Assembly (NCBI GenBank): GCA_037179515.1
Contig: JAXCGZ010009438.1
Location: 291,001-355,000 of the forward strand
Length of the DNA: 64,000 nucleotides
Source: Halocaridina rubra
Taxonomy: Eukaryota > Arthropoda > Malacostraca > Decapoda > Atyidae
Reading direction: 5' to 3'
In this document: one piece after another, positions 19,914 to 33,984 of the stretch
Numbering within the stretch: position 1 is the first letter of the stretch
Layout: each line of letters begins with the position of its first letter
Translations under genes and position numbers: made by a program
The notes under the pieces: model-generated
What the model saw: the letters and a program-made list of their open reading frames with translations, nothing else
What the model was told of the DNA's origin: nothing
Database searches by the model: none

Positions 19914-20381
19914 CTGAAGAAATGAACATTATTAAAGCACAAAGCATTTCATACTAGATGCAAAGTTTGTTACTAGATGTAAGTAGGAGCAAAGATACTA
20001 GGCAAGAATTAATACTCTTTAGTTGTACAAACAAAAGCCTTATCATTTACATTTGCAACTGTAGCAATATAATAAAGTGAATGATGTCAAGAAACTGCCA
20101 ATAGTCATTTACAGTACTGCTCAGTGTGACATATAAATGGATTAACATCATCTCATATATATACATACATATACATTGGCTGCAAGTCCCTTGTAAGTCA
20201 TGTTCTTAAAGTTTCTGCATAGCAGAGAGATCAAGATGTTAATGTACTCAAAAGGGACAATAAGACTTTATAAAATGCTTAAATACAATACTATTTTTGT
20301 GTATAAAAAAAAAAAAGATGAAGTGAGTCAACCTACTGACGTGTTTAACATATCCTTAAAAATATTGTATAACAATATCTG

Positions 20382-23300
20382 TTAAGCTTCTTCAATGATA
20401 ACATAAGTAATACCATCTTTGGCAAATGCATCAGTTGCTTCCATAATTTCGATGTATTCTTCCTCTTCGGGTTCTTCCTTCTTGATAGCAGACAATACAT
20501 TCTGTTTGCCATGCTGTATATATTGAGCATGATATTCATGCTCTTCCTTGTCTCTGTTCAACATATCATGACTTTCATGCTCTCCAAAAGCATTTTCAAA
20601 TTGCTCACTCTCTTGCACAGGACATCTCACAATATTAGTATAAGCATCATCAAGTATACCAGGTTTGTTTTCTGACTGAGGCTGATCTTTATTTAATTCC
20701 AAGATGCCACCTTCAGTTCGACGACAATTATTGGCACGCTGATGACGAGCATAATTCCAGGCAAGAGTGTCTTCCCAAGGAACGTCGTGATGTTTCATTA
20801 AGTGATTACGCAGTTTGAAACGATTAACGTATTGTTTGGGACAGCGAGGGCACAACAGTACAACTCTCTGTGAATGAAGTCTTTTAATATGTTCGGTAAG
20901 ATCACCCTTTCTCTTAAATGTCTTACAACAGTCGGGGCACGTGTGAACTTGGGTAGAATGAAGAAATATTCGATGTTGGCGAAGTTGATGATATTTTTTG
21001 AATTCCAATGGGCATTTGCTACATTTCCAGACTTTATTTGCATGCTCATGATAAATGTGAAATTTCAAACCAGCGAGATCATAGAATTTCATGTCACAAA
21101 AATTGCACTGAAAATTTCTTGGTTGTGTTGAATGCATAGTGGCAATGTGTTTTAAAATATAGTTACGACCGTACATTTTCCCACATGTTTCACACTGGAC
21201 AGAGGGTGTGATTTCCACGTCATGTTTACTCTTCATATGCTTTCCTAACTGACTTTTAGATCGCGACTTATATATACATAGGTTACAGATATACTTAAAC
21301 TCTGATTGGGTTTTATAATGGACTTTACTCATGTGTACTCTCAATGCTGCTAGACCATAAATTCTTCTCTCACACACTTCACATTCGTACCTCACCATAC
21401 CTTTTTCTTGGTTTTCTTCAAGTGCTCCATGAAAGATGAGCATGTGTTCCAAATGCTTGAGTCGGTTTTCAAAAACTTCTTTGCAGTCACTGCATTTTAA
21501 CTCACTATCTTTTACCTTTTCATTACCAGCTTCTGACGAGTTTGATATTTCAAAGGCAGCTTTCTCCTCCTCATTTGACTCTCTATTTTCTGGCAACACC
21601 ACTTCTCTTGAACTATCGTTAGCTATGACTACAAGAGAAAAGTGGCTTGTGTCTGTATGTTCCTTGAGTTCTTTTTCACTATTTGCTGATAAATTACACA
21701 CTTTACAGCGATACACCTTCTCAGGTACATCTGAGGATGTTACCTCTTTCTTGATGTTAATATCAGTCTCACTATTGGCATCATCTTCTCTCTCAGTTTC
21801 GCTCGCAGAAACATCATCGGCATTGTAACATCCTGTACTAAAATCATGCAATGCTGTTATGAAGTCTTCATCAACTATTATATTATGAAAATTTCTAAGA
21901 TGTTGTATATACTCGTTTCTCTCAAAAAATTTCACAGTGCATACTGGGCAAATTGTCACTGGGAACTTCTTAAGGTGAAAACTTTGCTGTATGTGATGCA
22001 AAATTACCTTCTTGAGTTTCTTTTGCAAACTGTATTTAACCCATCTTCCCATCATCTTATGTAAAGACTTAAAGTGATTACTCCATTCATTTTCCTCTTC
22101 AAAAGATTTACCACAAAGCCCACAAATAAAGTCTTCACAGTCAGAAAGGTTTTGATTGATCAGAATTTTTCGAGGGCGTCCTCTCTTTCTCTTCCCAATT
22201 ATTTCTTTCCTTATGGTTTTTGGAGGGCGACCTCTCTTTCTAGGGTGAATACCTTGTTCATTAATGACTAGTGATGGCTTCCAGTTTTCATCTTTTTCTG
22301 TCTTTATTTTATAGGACAGTTTGGGTGGTCTTCCTACTCTCCTTTTTGGCCTTTCTTGCCTTTCTGGCAAAGATATTCTTAAGTCTTGACTTTCGTAGTC
22401 CAGATTACTTTTCACTGAACTTACTTTGCCATCAGAAGCATTAACAGCAACATTTGAAAGTCTAATAGTAAATGTTGGATCCCATTTGCTGGCTCTGGCA
22501 GGCCAATGTTCCCTCATTTCAGATGCAACAGATAAAATCTGCCTATATGATGCATCACCATCCAGAACTAACGTATGACAGATGTTACATATATGAATGT
22601 AATCAAGATTTGCCTTTTCATTAACTGGACAGCATATACCAAAGTGTTCTAGAAGTGTTGTAAAATCAGTTTTACTCAATGGAAGCGGCTTCTTTATATT
22701 CAGTGCAACTCCCATGTTATTACTAAAGTTCATTCTGCATAAAAAACAAACTCCACTGCTTGACTCTATTTCTTCTAAAATGGAAGTTTCAGACTTTGAA
22801 GGAGAAGTATTGTAATTTGCTGTATTCTCATATTCTACGGACATAAAATCTGTTTTTTCTGTCATTCCAGATGCAGCTCTTATTGATGACACAGTCTCTA
22901 CCTTTTTACGAGCAAAGCGAGTATTGTAAGGCGATGCTTTTGTTCTGTATACTATGGAACTTGTTCTCTTAACTAAATCATCAGTTTGAGAAATTGTGTT
23001 GATATCAATATCTGAGGATTGTGAACCATCTGGAGGCTTCTCCTTTGACTGTCCATTTGTCACTGATGAATTACTTTTACTGAAGGAGTCTTCAAGAGTC
23101 GATTCAGATATACATATAGTTTTTCTCAAGCTATTTCCAGTAATTCGCACATTAGAGCCATCTTTTATTTCAACTTCTGAATCAGAATCTTCATTATCCT
23201 TTTGCAAACTCTCTGCTACTTGACATATATTGGGAAGTGCAGGTGATTTCTTCTGCATTTTAGCCTCTTGGTCAGGAACTGACTTAGAATCCCCACCCTT

Positions 23301-23636
23301 TTCTGGAAGCTTTACTATGCTACTTTCTGTTCTTTTATTCAACGGGGACACCGAAGGTACATAATAAACGGCTTTAATCTCTGAAGCCTGGCCTTCATAA
23401 CTGTAATCCTCTTTCTTTTCATTTTGTTTAGTTTTGCCATGTTTTTCATTCTTACATGGCTGCATGGCATCATTTTCAAAGACCACATCGGGTATGGTTT
23501 TCGTGGGATTGACAACAGGAAATCTTACCATTGATTCTTGAACTTTACATGACCCACTTCCTACTGTGCTGGAAGATGATATATCATCCTCATCATGAAC
23601 CTTAATGTTACTTGTATCCTCATGCTGGTGAGCCAT
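20382..23636 (-). CDS. ZAD-like C2H2 zinc-finger protein with three AT-hooks
   Basis: An intact 1084-residue minus-strand frame in a single exon. The Met at 23636 is chosen because a TTTCCTTTGCAG acceptor ends at 23650, 14 bases upstream, so in-frame upstream residues are intronic; the context AAAGATGG is favourable. Residues 1-290 are Ser/Glu-rich and disordered-looking. Residues 297-380 hold a CFLC...HICNICH module (Cys 297, 300, 350, 353), the spacing of a zinc-finger-associated (ZAD-like) dimerisation domain, but internal rather than N-terminal. AT-hooks lie at about 432-439 (RRVGRPPK), 466-473 and 482-490. Eleven C2H2 fingers start at Cys 505, 563, 644, 715, 752, 784, 815, 844, 872, 900 and 929, the last seven nearly contiguous. 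The acidic C-terminus has a sumoylation-type IKKEEPEEEE (1051 on). Expected role: nuclear sequence-specific DNA binding. Paralogue of the gene at 37.6 kb. Targets are unknown. Confidence 0.95.
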   Translation of the reverse strand: MAHQHEDTSNIKVHDEDDISSSSTVGSGSCKVQESMVRFPVVNPTKTIPDVVFENDAMQPCKNEKHGKTKQNEKKEDYSYEGQASEIKAVYYVPSVSPLNKRTESSIVKLPEKGGDSKSVPDQEAKMQKKSPALPNICQVAESLQKDNEDSDSEVEIKDGSNVRITGNSLRKTICISESTLEDSFSKSNSSVTNGQSKEKPPDGSQSSDIDINTISQTDDLVKRTSSIVYRTKASPYNTRFARKKVETVSSIRAASGMTEKTDFMSVEYENTANYNTSPSKSETSILEEIESSSGVCFLCRMNFSNNMGVALNIKKPLPLSKTDFTTLLEHFGICCPVNEKANLDYIHICNICHTLVLDGDASYRQILSVASEMREHWPARASKWDPTFTIRLSNVAVNASDGKVSSVKSNLDYESQDLRISLPERQERPKRRVGRPPKLSYKIKTEKDENWKPSLVINEQGIHPRKRGRPPKTIRKEIIGKRKRGRPRKILINQNLSDCEDFICGLCGKSFEEENEWSNHFKSLHKMMGRWVKYSLQKKLKKVILHHIQQSFHLKKFPVTICPVCTVKFFERNEYIQHLRNFHNIIVDEDFITALHDFSTGCYNADDVSASETEREDDANSETDINIKKEVTSSDVPEKVYRCKVCNLSANSEKELKEHTDTSHFSLVVIANDSSREVVLPENRESNEEEKAAFEISNSSEAGNEKVKDSELKCSDCKEVFENRLKHLEHMLIFHGALEENQEKGMVRYECEVCERRIYGLAALRVHMSKVHYKTQSEFKYICNLCIYKSRSKSQLGKHMKSKHDVEITPSVQCETCGKMYGRNYILKHIATMHSTQPRNFQCNFCDMKFYDLAGLKFHIYHEHANKVWKCSKCPLEFKKYHQLRQHRIFLHSTQVHTCPDCCKTFKRKGDLTEHIKRLHSQRVVLLCPRCPKQYVNRFKLRNHLMKHHDVPWEDTLAWNYARHQRANNCRRTEGGILELNKDQPQSENKPGILDDAYTNIVRCPVQESEQFENAFGEHESHDMLNRDKEEHEYHAQYIQHGKQNVLSAIKKEEPEEEEYIEIMEATDAFAKDGITYVIIEEA

Positions 23637-23649
23637 CTTTACCAAAGAT

Positions 23650-23665
23650 CTGCAAAGGAAATATG
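23650..23665 (-). promoter_or_regulatory. 3' splice acceptor of 5' UTR intron, zinc-finger gene 1
   Basis: The minus strand has a pyrimidine-rich TTTCCTTTGCAG ending at 23650 and the exon starts at 23649. It implies a separate non-coding first exon further right, which I could not locate. Confidence 0.65.
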
Positions 23666-23727
23666 AGTCTGTTAATATAAAACTATAAATGGATTCAGCC
23701 AACAAAAATAAAATGTTTGACATAGTA

Positions 23728-23885
23728 TGTATCACTATTAATTCCCATTACTACGGTGGACACAGACAGGTTGGGGCTGGAATATTACAGCTGGATGTTC
23801 TTCCTAGCACCCTGCATTGGGCTCAAACATGGGTTTGTCACTTCCCTGGTCACGTGCTCTGACCACGACTCTGCCATAGTCCCCA
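23728..23885 (-). repeat. SINE family 3 copy in the 5' intron of zinc-finger gene 1
   Basis: TATCACTATTAATTCCCATT, GTGGACACAGACAGGTTGGG, CTTCCTAGCACCCTGCATTG and the tRNA-like head. It sits 80 bp upstream of the acceptor. Confidence 0.7.
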
Positions 23886-23904
23886 AACAAAATATAATGT
23901 AATA

Positions 23905-24591
<687 letters not shown>

Positions 24592-24785
24592 AGTCACCTC
24601 GCAATTTATGCGAGTTTAAACTATGCGACTTTGGATTAGCGCATCTACGAAATAATAGTAAAAAACCGAAATACGCGTTTAACACGAGCAAGAAAAACTA
24701 GGTACTGAGTGGAAGGAAAATGGACCTAACAACTAACCTGAGCTTGTGACTTTCTTTGCAGTGTGGTCGGTCAGTACCCTTATTG
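24592..24785 (+). mobile_element. Element C copy 1, left end
   Basis: CAGTCACCTCGCAATTTATG then TAATAGTAAAAAACCGAAAT and ACGCGTTTAACACGAGCAAG. The same words in the same order start the copy at 27576. The element is split here by a microsatellite and a SINE-2 copy. Confidence 0.6.
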
Positions 24786-24793
24786 GAGTGATT

Positions 24794-24832
<39 letters not shown>

Positions 24833-24834
<2 letters not shown>

Positions 24835-25086
24835 CATTTATTTTCATTATACAATGGGTATTGTTACTAATCTAGGAGTACACTTCTAAGTAAAGATCAA
24901 GGTAAAGGTTGCCAGGTTTTAGTTCCGATATCCATCCTCATAACGTCGGATGGGGCAAGCCCCAACCCCCCACTGTAGTGCCCAGCCACAGCAGTAACCT
25001 GCCAGTAAACACCTTAAACTCTCGGTCTTGGACAGGAACCGATCTCTCGACCTCGTGAATGCGAAGCCAACGTGTTACCACTGTAC
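24833..25086 (-). repeat. SINE family 2 copy, full length
   Basis: Reads (minus) from the tRNA-like head GTACAGTGGTAACACGTTGG through GGTCGAGAGATCGGTTCCTG to GGGGGTTGGGGCTTGCCCCA and the tail ACCCATTGTATAATGAAAAT, ending in an (ATA)n run at 24801-24832. Confidence 0.8.
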
Positions 25087-25140
25087 ATAAGTCATTGTTG
25101 TACTAGTACAGCAATGATTTAAAACTCTCTCTCTCGCTCT

Positions 25141-25269
<129 letters not shown>

Positions 25270-25319
25270 AATAAATAAATTGAATAAATAGAGAGAGAGA
25301 GAGAGAGTCATATATCATT

Positions 25320-27575
<2,256 letters not shown>

Positions 27576-28215
27576 ACACTCAACTCGCCTTTTACGCGTT
27601 GCTACAATACGCGAAATTGGAATAATACCTCCAAAAAATAATGGTAAAAAAATACGAAATGCGCGAGCTATGCACGTGAGCACGAGAATAAGCAAAAAAA
27701 ATAGATGCTTAGTAACTAAGGGCTGGCCTCTGAGGCAGTTTCCCACCATGCTGCCATGTGCTTCAGTCACTCTTCACCCAGTATTAACCCCAACAACAAC
27801 CAGTAATTTGCTCTCCCCCTTAATCCTCCTCTTCTCCTCCCTCTCCTACTGCTCAAGTCTCCTCCTCCTTCTCCTACCGCTAACGTCATATTTGTTTACA
27901 ATAGCACATAAGGGTTCTTTGATTTTATTTTGCTGTACAGTATTTATTTGTAAGTCTGTATATCTTTTATACTCTACACTACTTGCATGTTAATATAAAT
28001 AACTACAGGTCTTTTTGCTTTGTTCTGTTCTTATAAAATATGTTTTACTTATCTTATATCTTTGGCATAGTGTGTTTATGTACGGTTGTGGAATGTATAT
28101 ATGCCTATTATAATGGTTTCTTATGGTAAATGACTGGTTACATTATGCGAATTTTACATTACACTTCACTTCTGAGAACCTATCCTTGCGTTGTTCCAAG
28201 AGCTGAATGTATATA
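27576..28215 (+). mobile_element. Element C copy 3
   Basis: Left end CTCAACTCGCCTTTTACGCG; right end AACCTATCCTTGCGTTGTTC. It is bounded by short TA runs (27568-27577 and 28210-28219). The middle (27740-27900) has a pyrimidine-rich CCTCCTCTTCTCCTCCCTCT tract and no coding capacity. Confidence 0.65.
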
Positions 28216-28220
28216 TATAC

Positions 28221-28480
28221 ACAAGGAGTCCTCATATAATGTCGTTCCAAGCTACATCCATTTGCTGCTACTTAAGAGGCCAATAAATTATTAAGAAATT
28301 ATTAATAAATTAATTTTTCGACCTACCTGGCTGGTGCAGTAAATTTAAACAGGGCTCACTGAAGAGTTTGTGAGTGCGGTGGACGAATATACAGCTAGCA
28401 GCACTGCTGTATTCATATTTACCAAGTTAATGGCTTTATCAATTATTTAAATATCTGATTATATTGAAGGTTTCTATTGG
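28221..28480 (+). mobile_element. Tigger/pogo-like element, left terminus
   Basis: AAGGAGTCCTCATATAATGT matches in inverse the right terminus GACGTTATATGAGGACTCCC at about 35.26 kb and the left terminus at 34.107 kb. The internal block CAAGTTAATGGCTTTATC recurs at 28730 and, inverted, at 34725. Confidence 0.6.
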
Positions 28481-28660
28481 CTTTGCATTGCGAGGTCAGT
28501 AGATTGAGCCTCGTCCAGGCAAGAGAATTTAAGATGTTTATTGGGGAGGTTACTGCTGTGGCTGGACACCACAGTAGGGGGTTGGGGCTAGCACCGGCTG
28601 ACGTCCGTCAGAACAGGGGTGACGTCCCTGATAGGAGGGCTAAAACCCAGCAAACTTTAA
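28478..28660 (+). repeat. SINE family 2 copy, diverged
   Basis: GTTACTGCTGTGGCTGGACA, CCACAGTAGGGGGTTGGGGC and CACCGGCTGACGTC. The tRNA-like head is decayed. A roughly 90-bp segment is duplicated on either side (28385-28470 and 28690-28780). Confidence 0.65.
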
Positions 28661-28789
28661 CTTTAAATATGATTTTATTTGAAATACACACAAATGTACA
28701 GCTAGCAGCACAGCTGTATTTGTATTTATCAAGTTAATGGCTTTATTTAATTATTTGTTTATATATTTGGTTATACTGAATGATTATCG

Positions 28790-29164
28790 TCAAATATTAG
28801 AATATTATTTTGATAGCTTAAACATTTACATTAGTTACGACATAAATCGTTAACTGGCATATTATTATTATTATTATTATTATTATTTTTATTTTATTTT
28901 TTTTTTCCCCCTGCAATATTTTTTCCGGGAAATGTTTTCATTATAATACAAGAATGTAATTAATTTTCGGTATCTGATTTAGAAGCTATTATGGAAAATT
29001 ATATAATGTTCTATATTTTTGGTATGCTCAACAAAAGTGATATTTGCACTTTAGTGAAATGTTTAGTAGGTTGTAGGAGACAGTATTTGCTAGAGAAAAT
29101 ATAGGAAAGGATTTAGTCACCCAGTTGTTTACTTTGCCTAAAATTAATTATTGAATCTTTGACA
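28790..29164 (+). mobile_element. Possible 5' LTR of BEL/Pao element
   Basis: The stretch ends ...TTTGACA immediately before a primer-binding-site-like sequence, as an LTR should. It includes a short (ATT)n at 28861-28890. The 5' boundary is not defined and no 3' LTR is seen, so only position supports the call. Confidence 0.3.
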
Positions 29165-31435
29165 TTTTGGTGCCCAGACCCAGGACTTAGCAACCCAAGA
29201 ACGTTATTAATAAGTGTGACAGAGACAATAGAGCAGCTCCAAAAGGCCAAGGTAGCAGCATGAGGTTGGGTGACTAGGGCATGTACCAAAATAGATAGCT
29301 TCCTAGCTTGAAGTCCTACTGAGTTAGTTGACAGTTGAGAGGAATTTGATGAGACTTGCTAAATGAGAAGTGCAGTCAGAGAGAGAGTAAGCAATAGACC
29401 CTGAGGAATTAGATTATTTGGACCAAGCAGATGCATTTAGGCAAGAGGCCTGGCACAAGAGGTTCTTATGTGCTGATAAACTTAAGGAATTGATTGCAGA
29501 TGATGGAGATAAGGTTTCTACAGAATCTGCAAATACTACAAGATCTTTACATGCAAGACTTCGATGGTGACAACACACAGTGGCAGAGCTTCTGGGAGCA
29601 ATTTTCATCGCATATACATAACTTGGAACTGCCTATCATTAGTAAGTTAACCAATTTATTGTCCCTATTAGACGGCACTGCTAAGGAAGTGGTAGAAGGG
29701 GAGCCTCACACAAGCATCAGCTATAAAACAGTTGTTGACCTGCTTATGTAACGATTTGGCAAGTTAGTGTGTATCATCCATGCTCATGTCCAAGCTCTTC
29801 TCTCTCTTCAAGTGCCTTTTGACCAGGGCAAAGAACTACACTACACAGCTGTGGAGACTTTGTGATGAAGTAGTCAAGCATACAAGAAGCTTATAAGCCC
29901 GAAGAATTACCGGAAAAGTGTGAAGTTCAATTAACTCCTATGATTGTCCCTAGGCTGCCAACAGAGTTATGGTTAGGTGGTCAAGAAACTGTAGTAGACA
30001 TAAAAGTAATCTTGATTGCTTACTAAATTGGTTACAAAAAGAAATTGAAGTTTTAGAGAGAAGTGAAATGTATAAAGGAAATAATGTTAGAATTAAGAAT
30101 GGGGAAAGAAAGAAAGGTTTTAGGTCTAGTAAAGGAAGTAGGGAAGGACTGTTCACAGCCTCAGCCTTGCATGCTGTTTCCCCAACAAAAGGCTTGAGTT
30201 GTGTATTTTGTAATAAGAGAAACCATAGGTCTGAAAATTGTTACAAGTTCTTGGTACTGGATGGGCAGCAGAGGTTTAACAAGATAAAGGAGTTAGGTGT
30301 CTGTTTTAGATGCCTAAATAGTGGGCATATTTCAAGAAAGTGTAAGGAAAGTGTATTAAGTGCCAAAGTGATCATAATGTTACAATGTGCGGTATTAAGT
30401 CAAATAAGGTCCCCAAAGTAAATGTAGAGGAAAATAATCAGAAGGGCCCACAAGCACTTGCTATGTTGTTAGGCCACTGTAGGAATAAGACTATATTACA
30501 AACAGCAAAGGTAAAGGTAGTGAATAGAGAGGGGAATATTGTCACTGCCAAATTGTTGTTTGATGGTGGTTGTGATCGTACATATTTTAGAAATAAGTTT
30601 GTTGGAAAGTGTAAGCCAGATTGAGTTACAAGCACTGAAGTCCCTAATAGTACTTTTGGCGGTCATAGTTCTGACACAGATATACAAAGTAATGCATACA
30701 AGTTAAAGGTTTTAGATGAAAATGGTGATATTATTTCAATTGTAGCTGCAGAAATTCCAAAAATATATGAAACCATAATAAGACCAGTAGTTCCAGCCCA
30801 CATTTTAGATGCTTTTAGTCATTTGAAATTAGCAGATGATTTTGATCATAGTTCTCCTTTAGACACAGATATTCTCATTGGTCTGGACTACTACTGGAGT
30901 CTCATTACCTCTACGGATGCTGTTCTGATAGGCAATACAGTTGCCATGAAATCTGTGTTTGGCTGGACTTTGTCTGAAAATATTAGTAAATATTCTAACC
31001 CTTTAAATGTTCCTTCAACATCAACCTATGAGTCTTCATCATGCCAACTCTCATATATCTCTAGGGTATCTGATGCTGATATTTCAAAATTTTGGGACCT
31101 AGACACCATTAGCATTAGTACTAGCCAAGAATGTAAGGAAGATATCAGACATGAAGTAGTTCAAGAGTTAGTGATAATATAACTTTTATGAAGTTCAGTT
31201 ACCTTGGAAACATGACACTTTGAAAGCTATATTGATGAGCAATGAAAACTAAGCCATGAAGAGATTACATAGGCTTTTAGTTAAATTACATAAGGATGAA
31301 GACTTAAAGGCTGAGTATATGAAAATTTTTGATGAATATGAGTCTTTGGGGATAATTGAGGAGGTGCCATTAGAGGAAAATGAACATCATGGACCCATTT
31401 ACTACATGCCCCACAGACCTGATGTTATGTTAGAC
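29165..31435 (+). mobile_element. BEL/Pao retrotransposon, gag-protease-RT start, degenerate
   Basis: A PBS-like TGGTGCCCAGACCCAGG lies at 29168. The gag signature DFDGDNTQWQSFWEQFSSHI follows near 29560, then CCHC knuckles CVFCNKRNHRSENC (about 30200) and CFRCLNSGHISRKC (30300). A protease-like LLFDGGCDRTYF has Gly in place of the Ser/Thr of the active-site DS/TG triplet. Next are DILIGLDYYWSLIT and FGWTLSE, hallmarks of BEL polyproteins, and the RT opening FDEYESLGIIEEVP. Stops at 29749, 30420, 30622 and 31180 disable it. The frame is cut at 31436 by a hAT element. Confidence 0.8.
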
Positions 31436-32251
31436 CAGTGTTTCTCAACCTTTTTTAAATCAGGGCGCACTTGTAGAGTAATTAAAACTCTGAGGCGCGC
31501 TTAATATACCAGTTAGATAAAATTATCCATAAAATTGTAAAATAGGAAAATTATAAAAAAAGGCTCTTGAAATAAGCATGTGTATCTAAGACAATACAAT
31601 TATATCAAGTATGTTTGTTTGAAATCTGTGCTTGATGTGCTTTGGCAATTTTTTTTAATATTAGGCCTTATATGTGAAAAGAATACTCTCATTTCCTCAT
31701 CAATACATCTACTATTTGATATATTTTTACATTCAATGTTGATAAATGCAAAAAACCCTAATTCACAGAGGTATGATGTGGAGAACTGCAATAAAATATT
31801 TAATGCTTAATGAGCTATTGAAGGATACTCTTTGATGGAAATCCAAAATTGATGATTGGGCGTCTCTTTATGTGTGATTTTTAAGATGTTCCTCACGGTA
31901 CTTAGGTCAAAGGATTAACGCAGATTCCTGTACTCAAATGTACTCACACGCTTTAGGACGGGTTGTTCTAAGATTATATATCAATCATTCACGAGAGAGA
32001 GACAATGACCAATTTAAATCTCTTGAGGAAGGGAAAAGGGAAAGAATTAACCATTCCTTTTTAAAGATTAAGGAAATGAGCATCCAGTTTAAAATATCAA
32101 ACGACGAAGACTTGACTCAGACATAGGAGCCATGTGCCTATCTGTAGTTTTTTAAAAATGCAATTTTATTTTATATATAAAAATCATGAGATAGTCATTA
32201 ACTTGCGGCAAACCTGGCAACCTTTCTGGGCGCACCAGTTGAGAAACGCTG
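31436..32251 (-). mobile_element. hAT element, deletion derivative with transposase C-terminus
   Basis: Termini CAGTGTTTCTCAACC (31436) and its imperfect complement GTTGAGAAACGCTG (ending 32251) are classic hAT ends. They are flanked by an 8-bp duplication, TGTTAGAC (31428-31435) and GGTTAGAC (32252-32259), 7 of 8 identical. At 31790-31600 the minus strand encodes STSYLCELGFFAFINIECK and EEMRVFFSHIRPNIKK, the C-terminal dimerisation segment of a hAT transposase of the ZBED5-like type. The rest of the transposase is absent. Confidence 0.85.
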
Positions 32252-32259
32252 GGTTAGAC

Positions 32260-32402
32260 AGTAGCAATACAAAAGTACGATCAGTTTTTTATGCATCTGC
32301 CAAGGAACCGAATGGGATTTCTCTTAATGACTGTTTATTAACGGGTCCATCTCTCAACCCAGATCTGGTGGAGATACTGATTAGATTTAGACGCTGGTCC
32401 TA
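32260..32402 (+). mobile_element. BEL/Pao RT core, continuation after hAT insertion
   Basis: Resumes the reading lost at 31435: [20 protein letters not shown] followed by [20 protein letters not shown], a strongly conserved BEL RT segment. It breaks at about 32400 into Tigger-like sequence. Confidence 0.8.
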
Positions 32403-33557
32403 TGTGGTTACTACCTAATACCGCTTCCCTGTTACAGCCAATGGATCAGGGGGCAACTGCCTCTTTTAAAGTCTACTAACTCCGAAGGACAATCGCTATG
32501 GCTCTCAGGGCAACTGAGAAGAAAAAGAACCTAACTCTCAAGGACTTTTGAAAGTCATACTATATTCTTAATGCTGTGATGAATATTGCTGATGCTTGGG
32601 AGGAAGTGCTGCAAACCAACTTGAATGGGGTATGGAAAGAAACATGCCCCTAATCTGTGAATGACTTCCGAGGTTTTGAGGAAACAGATGAGGCTGTAAC
32701 CAAGAACGTAGTTGTCATGATTAAGGAGCTCGAGATGGAGGTGAAGGCTGATGATGTAAACGAGCTCCTGGAATCTTATGGTGAGGACTTATCTACTGAG
32801 GACCTCATTCAACTGGAAAAGCTGATGATTGAAGAGGAGGAAGACTTACCAAGACCAAAGCCCTAGGAACTTGTTGGCAAAGCTCGAGGGTCTAGACCCC
32901 AATGTTCCCAGGTACACTAAGGTTGAGAGGGGGATCAATGATGCCCTGCAATTTTACAAGGAAATATACGAGGAGAATTAGAGCACATCCTTCCTGACTC
33001 GACATGACCAATTCTTCATGAAGGTAGAGCCCCCACCAAAAGATCCCATACCCTCTACCTCTATAGATTCACCTGCCCCAGTATCTCCATCATCATCTGT
33101 ATGTTCTCTTGCCTCTCCAGACTCACCTGCCCCAGTCTCCTCAGCACCTGCCTCTCCAGCTTCCACCTCCCAATAAGCCAATCTCTCCCTCCCTTGCAAC
33201 ACCCCTTCCAGTGTGCAAGCTGACTACAAGAGCAAAGGTAAGAAATAATGTACTGTACAGTAGTGTAATTTTATTATTGATACAATTTATGTTACTACTG
33301 ATATAATTTGTTACACAAGTAAAAGTAAGCAATAATATACTGCACTGTAATTATACTATAGATATAATTTGTTACAAAAGTAAAGGTAAGAAATACTATT
33401 AAGTTTAATTTTAGTATTTCTTTATCATAGATTGAGAATTTATAATATTTTCCTATGTTTTAAATACTGTACATTTTTTTAACTTTGTTTCGAAGACCTA
33501 GGTTCGAATGTAGGTCTTTCCCATCTTACGTCGAAATTCGACTTAAGTCAGCTGTCA
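32403..33557 (+). pseudogene. Tigger/pogo (TIGD1-like) transposase C-terminal pseudogene
   Basis: Across frame changes it reads [79 protein letters not shown] and DVNELLESYGEDLSTEDLIQ, then DALQFYKEIYEE and a Ser/Pro-rich tail. The LQPMDQG motif carries the last catalytic Asp of the DDE/D domain. The first two-thirds of the transposase are missing, replaced by BEL sequence. The 3' UTR ends GACTTAAGTCAGCTGTCAG at a TA array. Confidence 0.8.
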
Positions 33558-33558
33558 G

Positions 33559-33960
<402 letters not shown>

Positions 33961-33984
33961 GCTGTAAGGTTGTTTCCCTTTTAG

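Noticed and set aside
21436..21828. A 130-codon plus frame, and another at 39700-40092
   Set aside because: Shadow frames antisense to the two zinc-finger genes.
23637..23735. N-terminal extension of zinc-finger gene 1
   Set aside because: It would begin at GTG and read through a clear polypyrimidine-CAG acceptor, so it is intronic.
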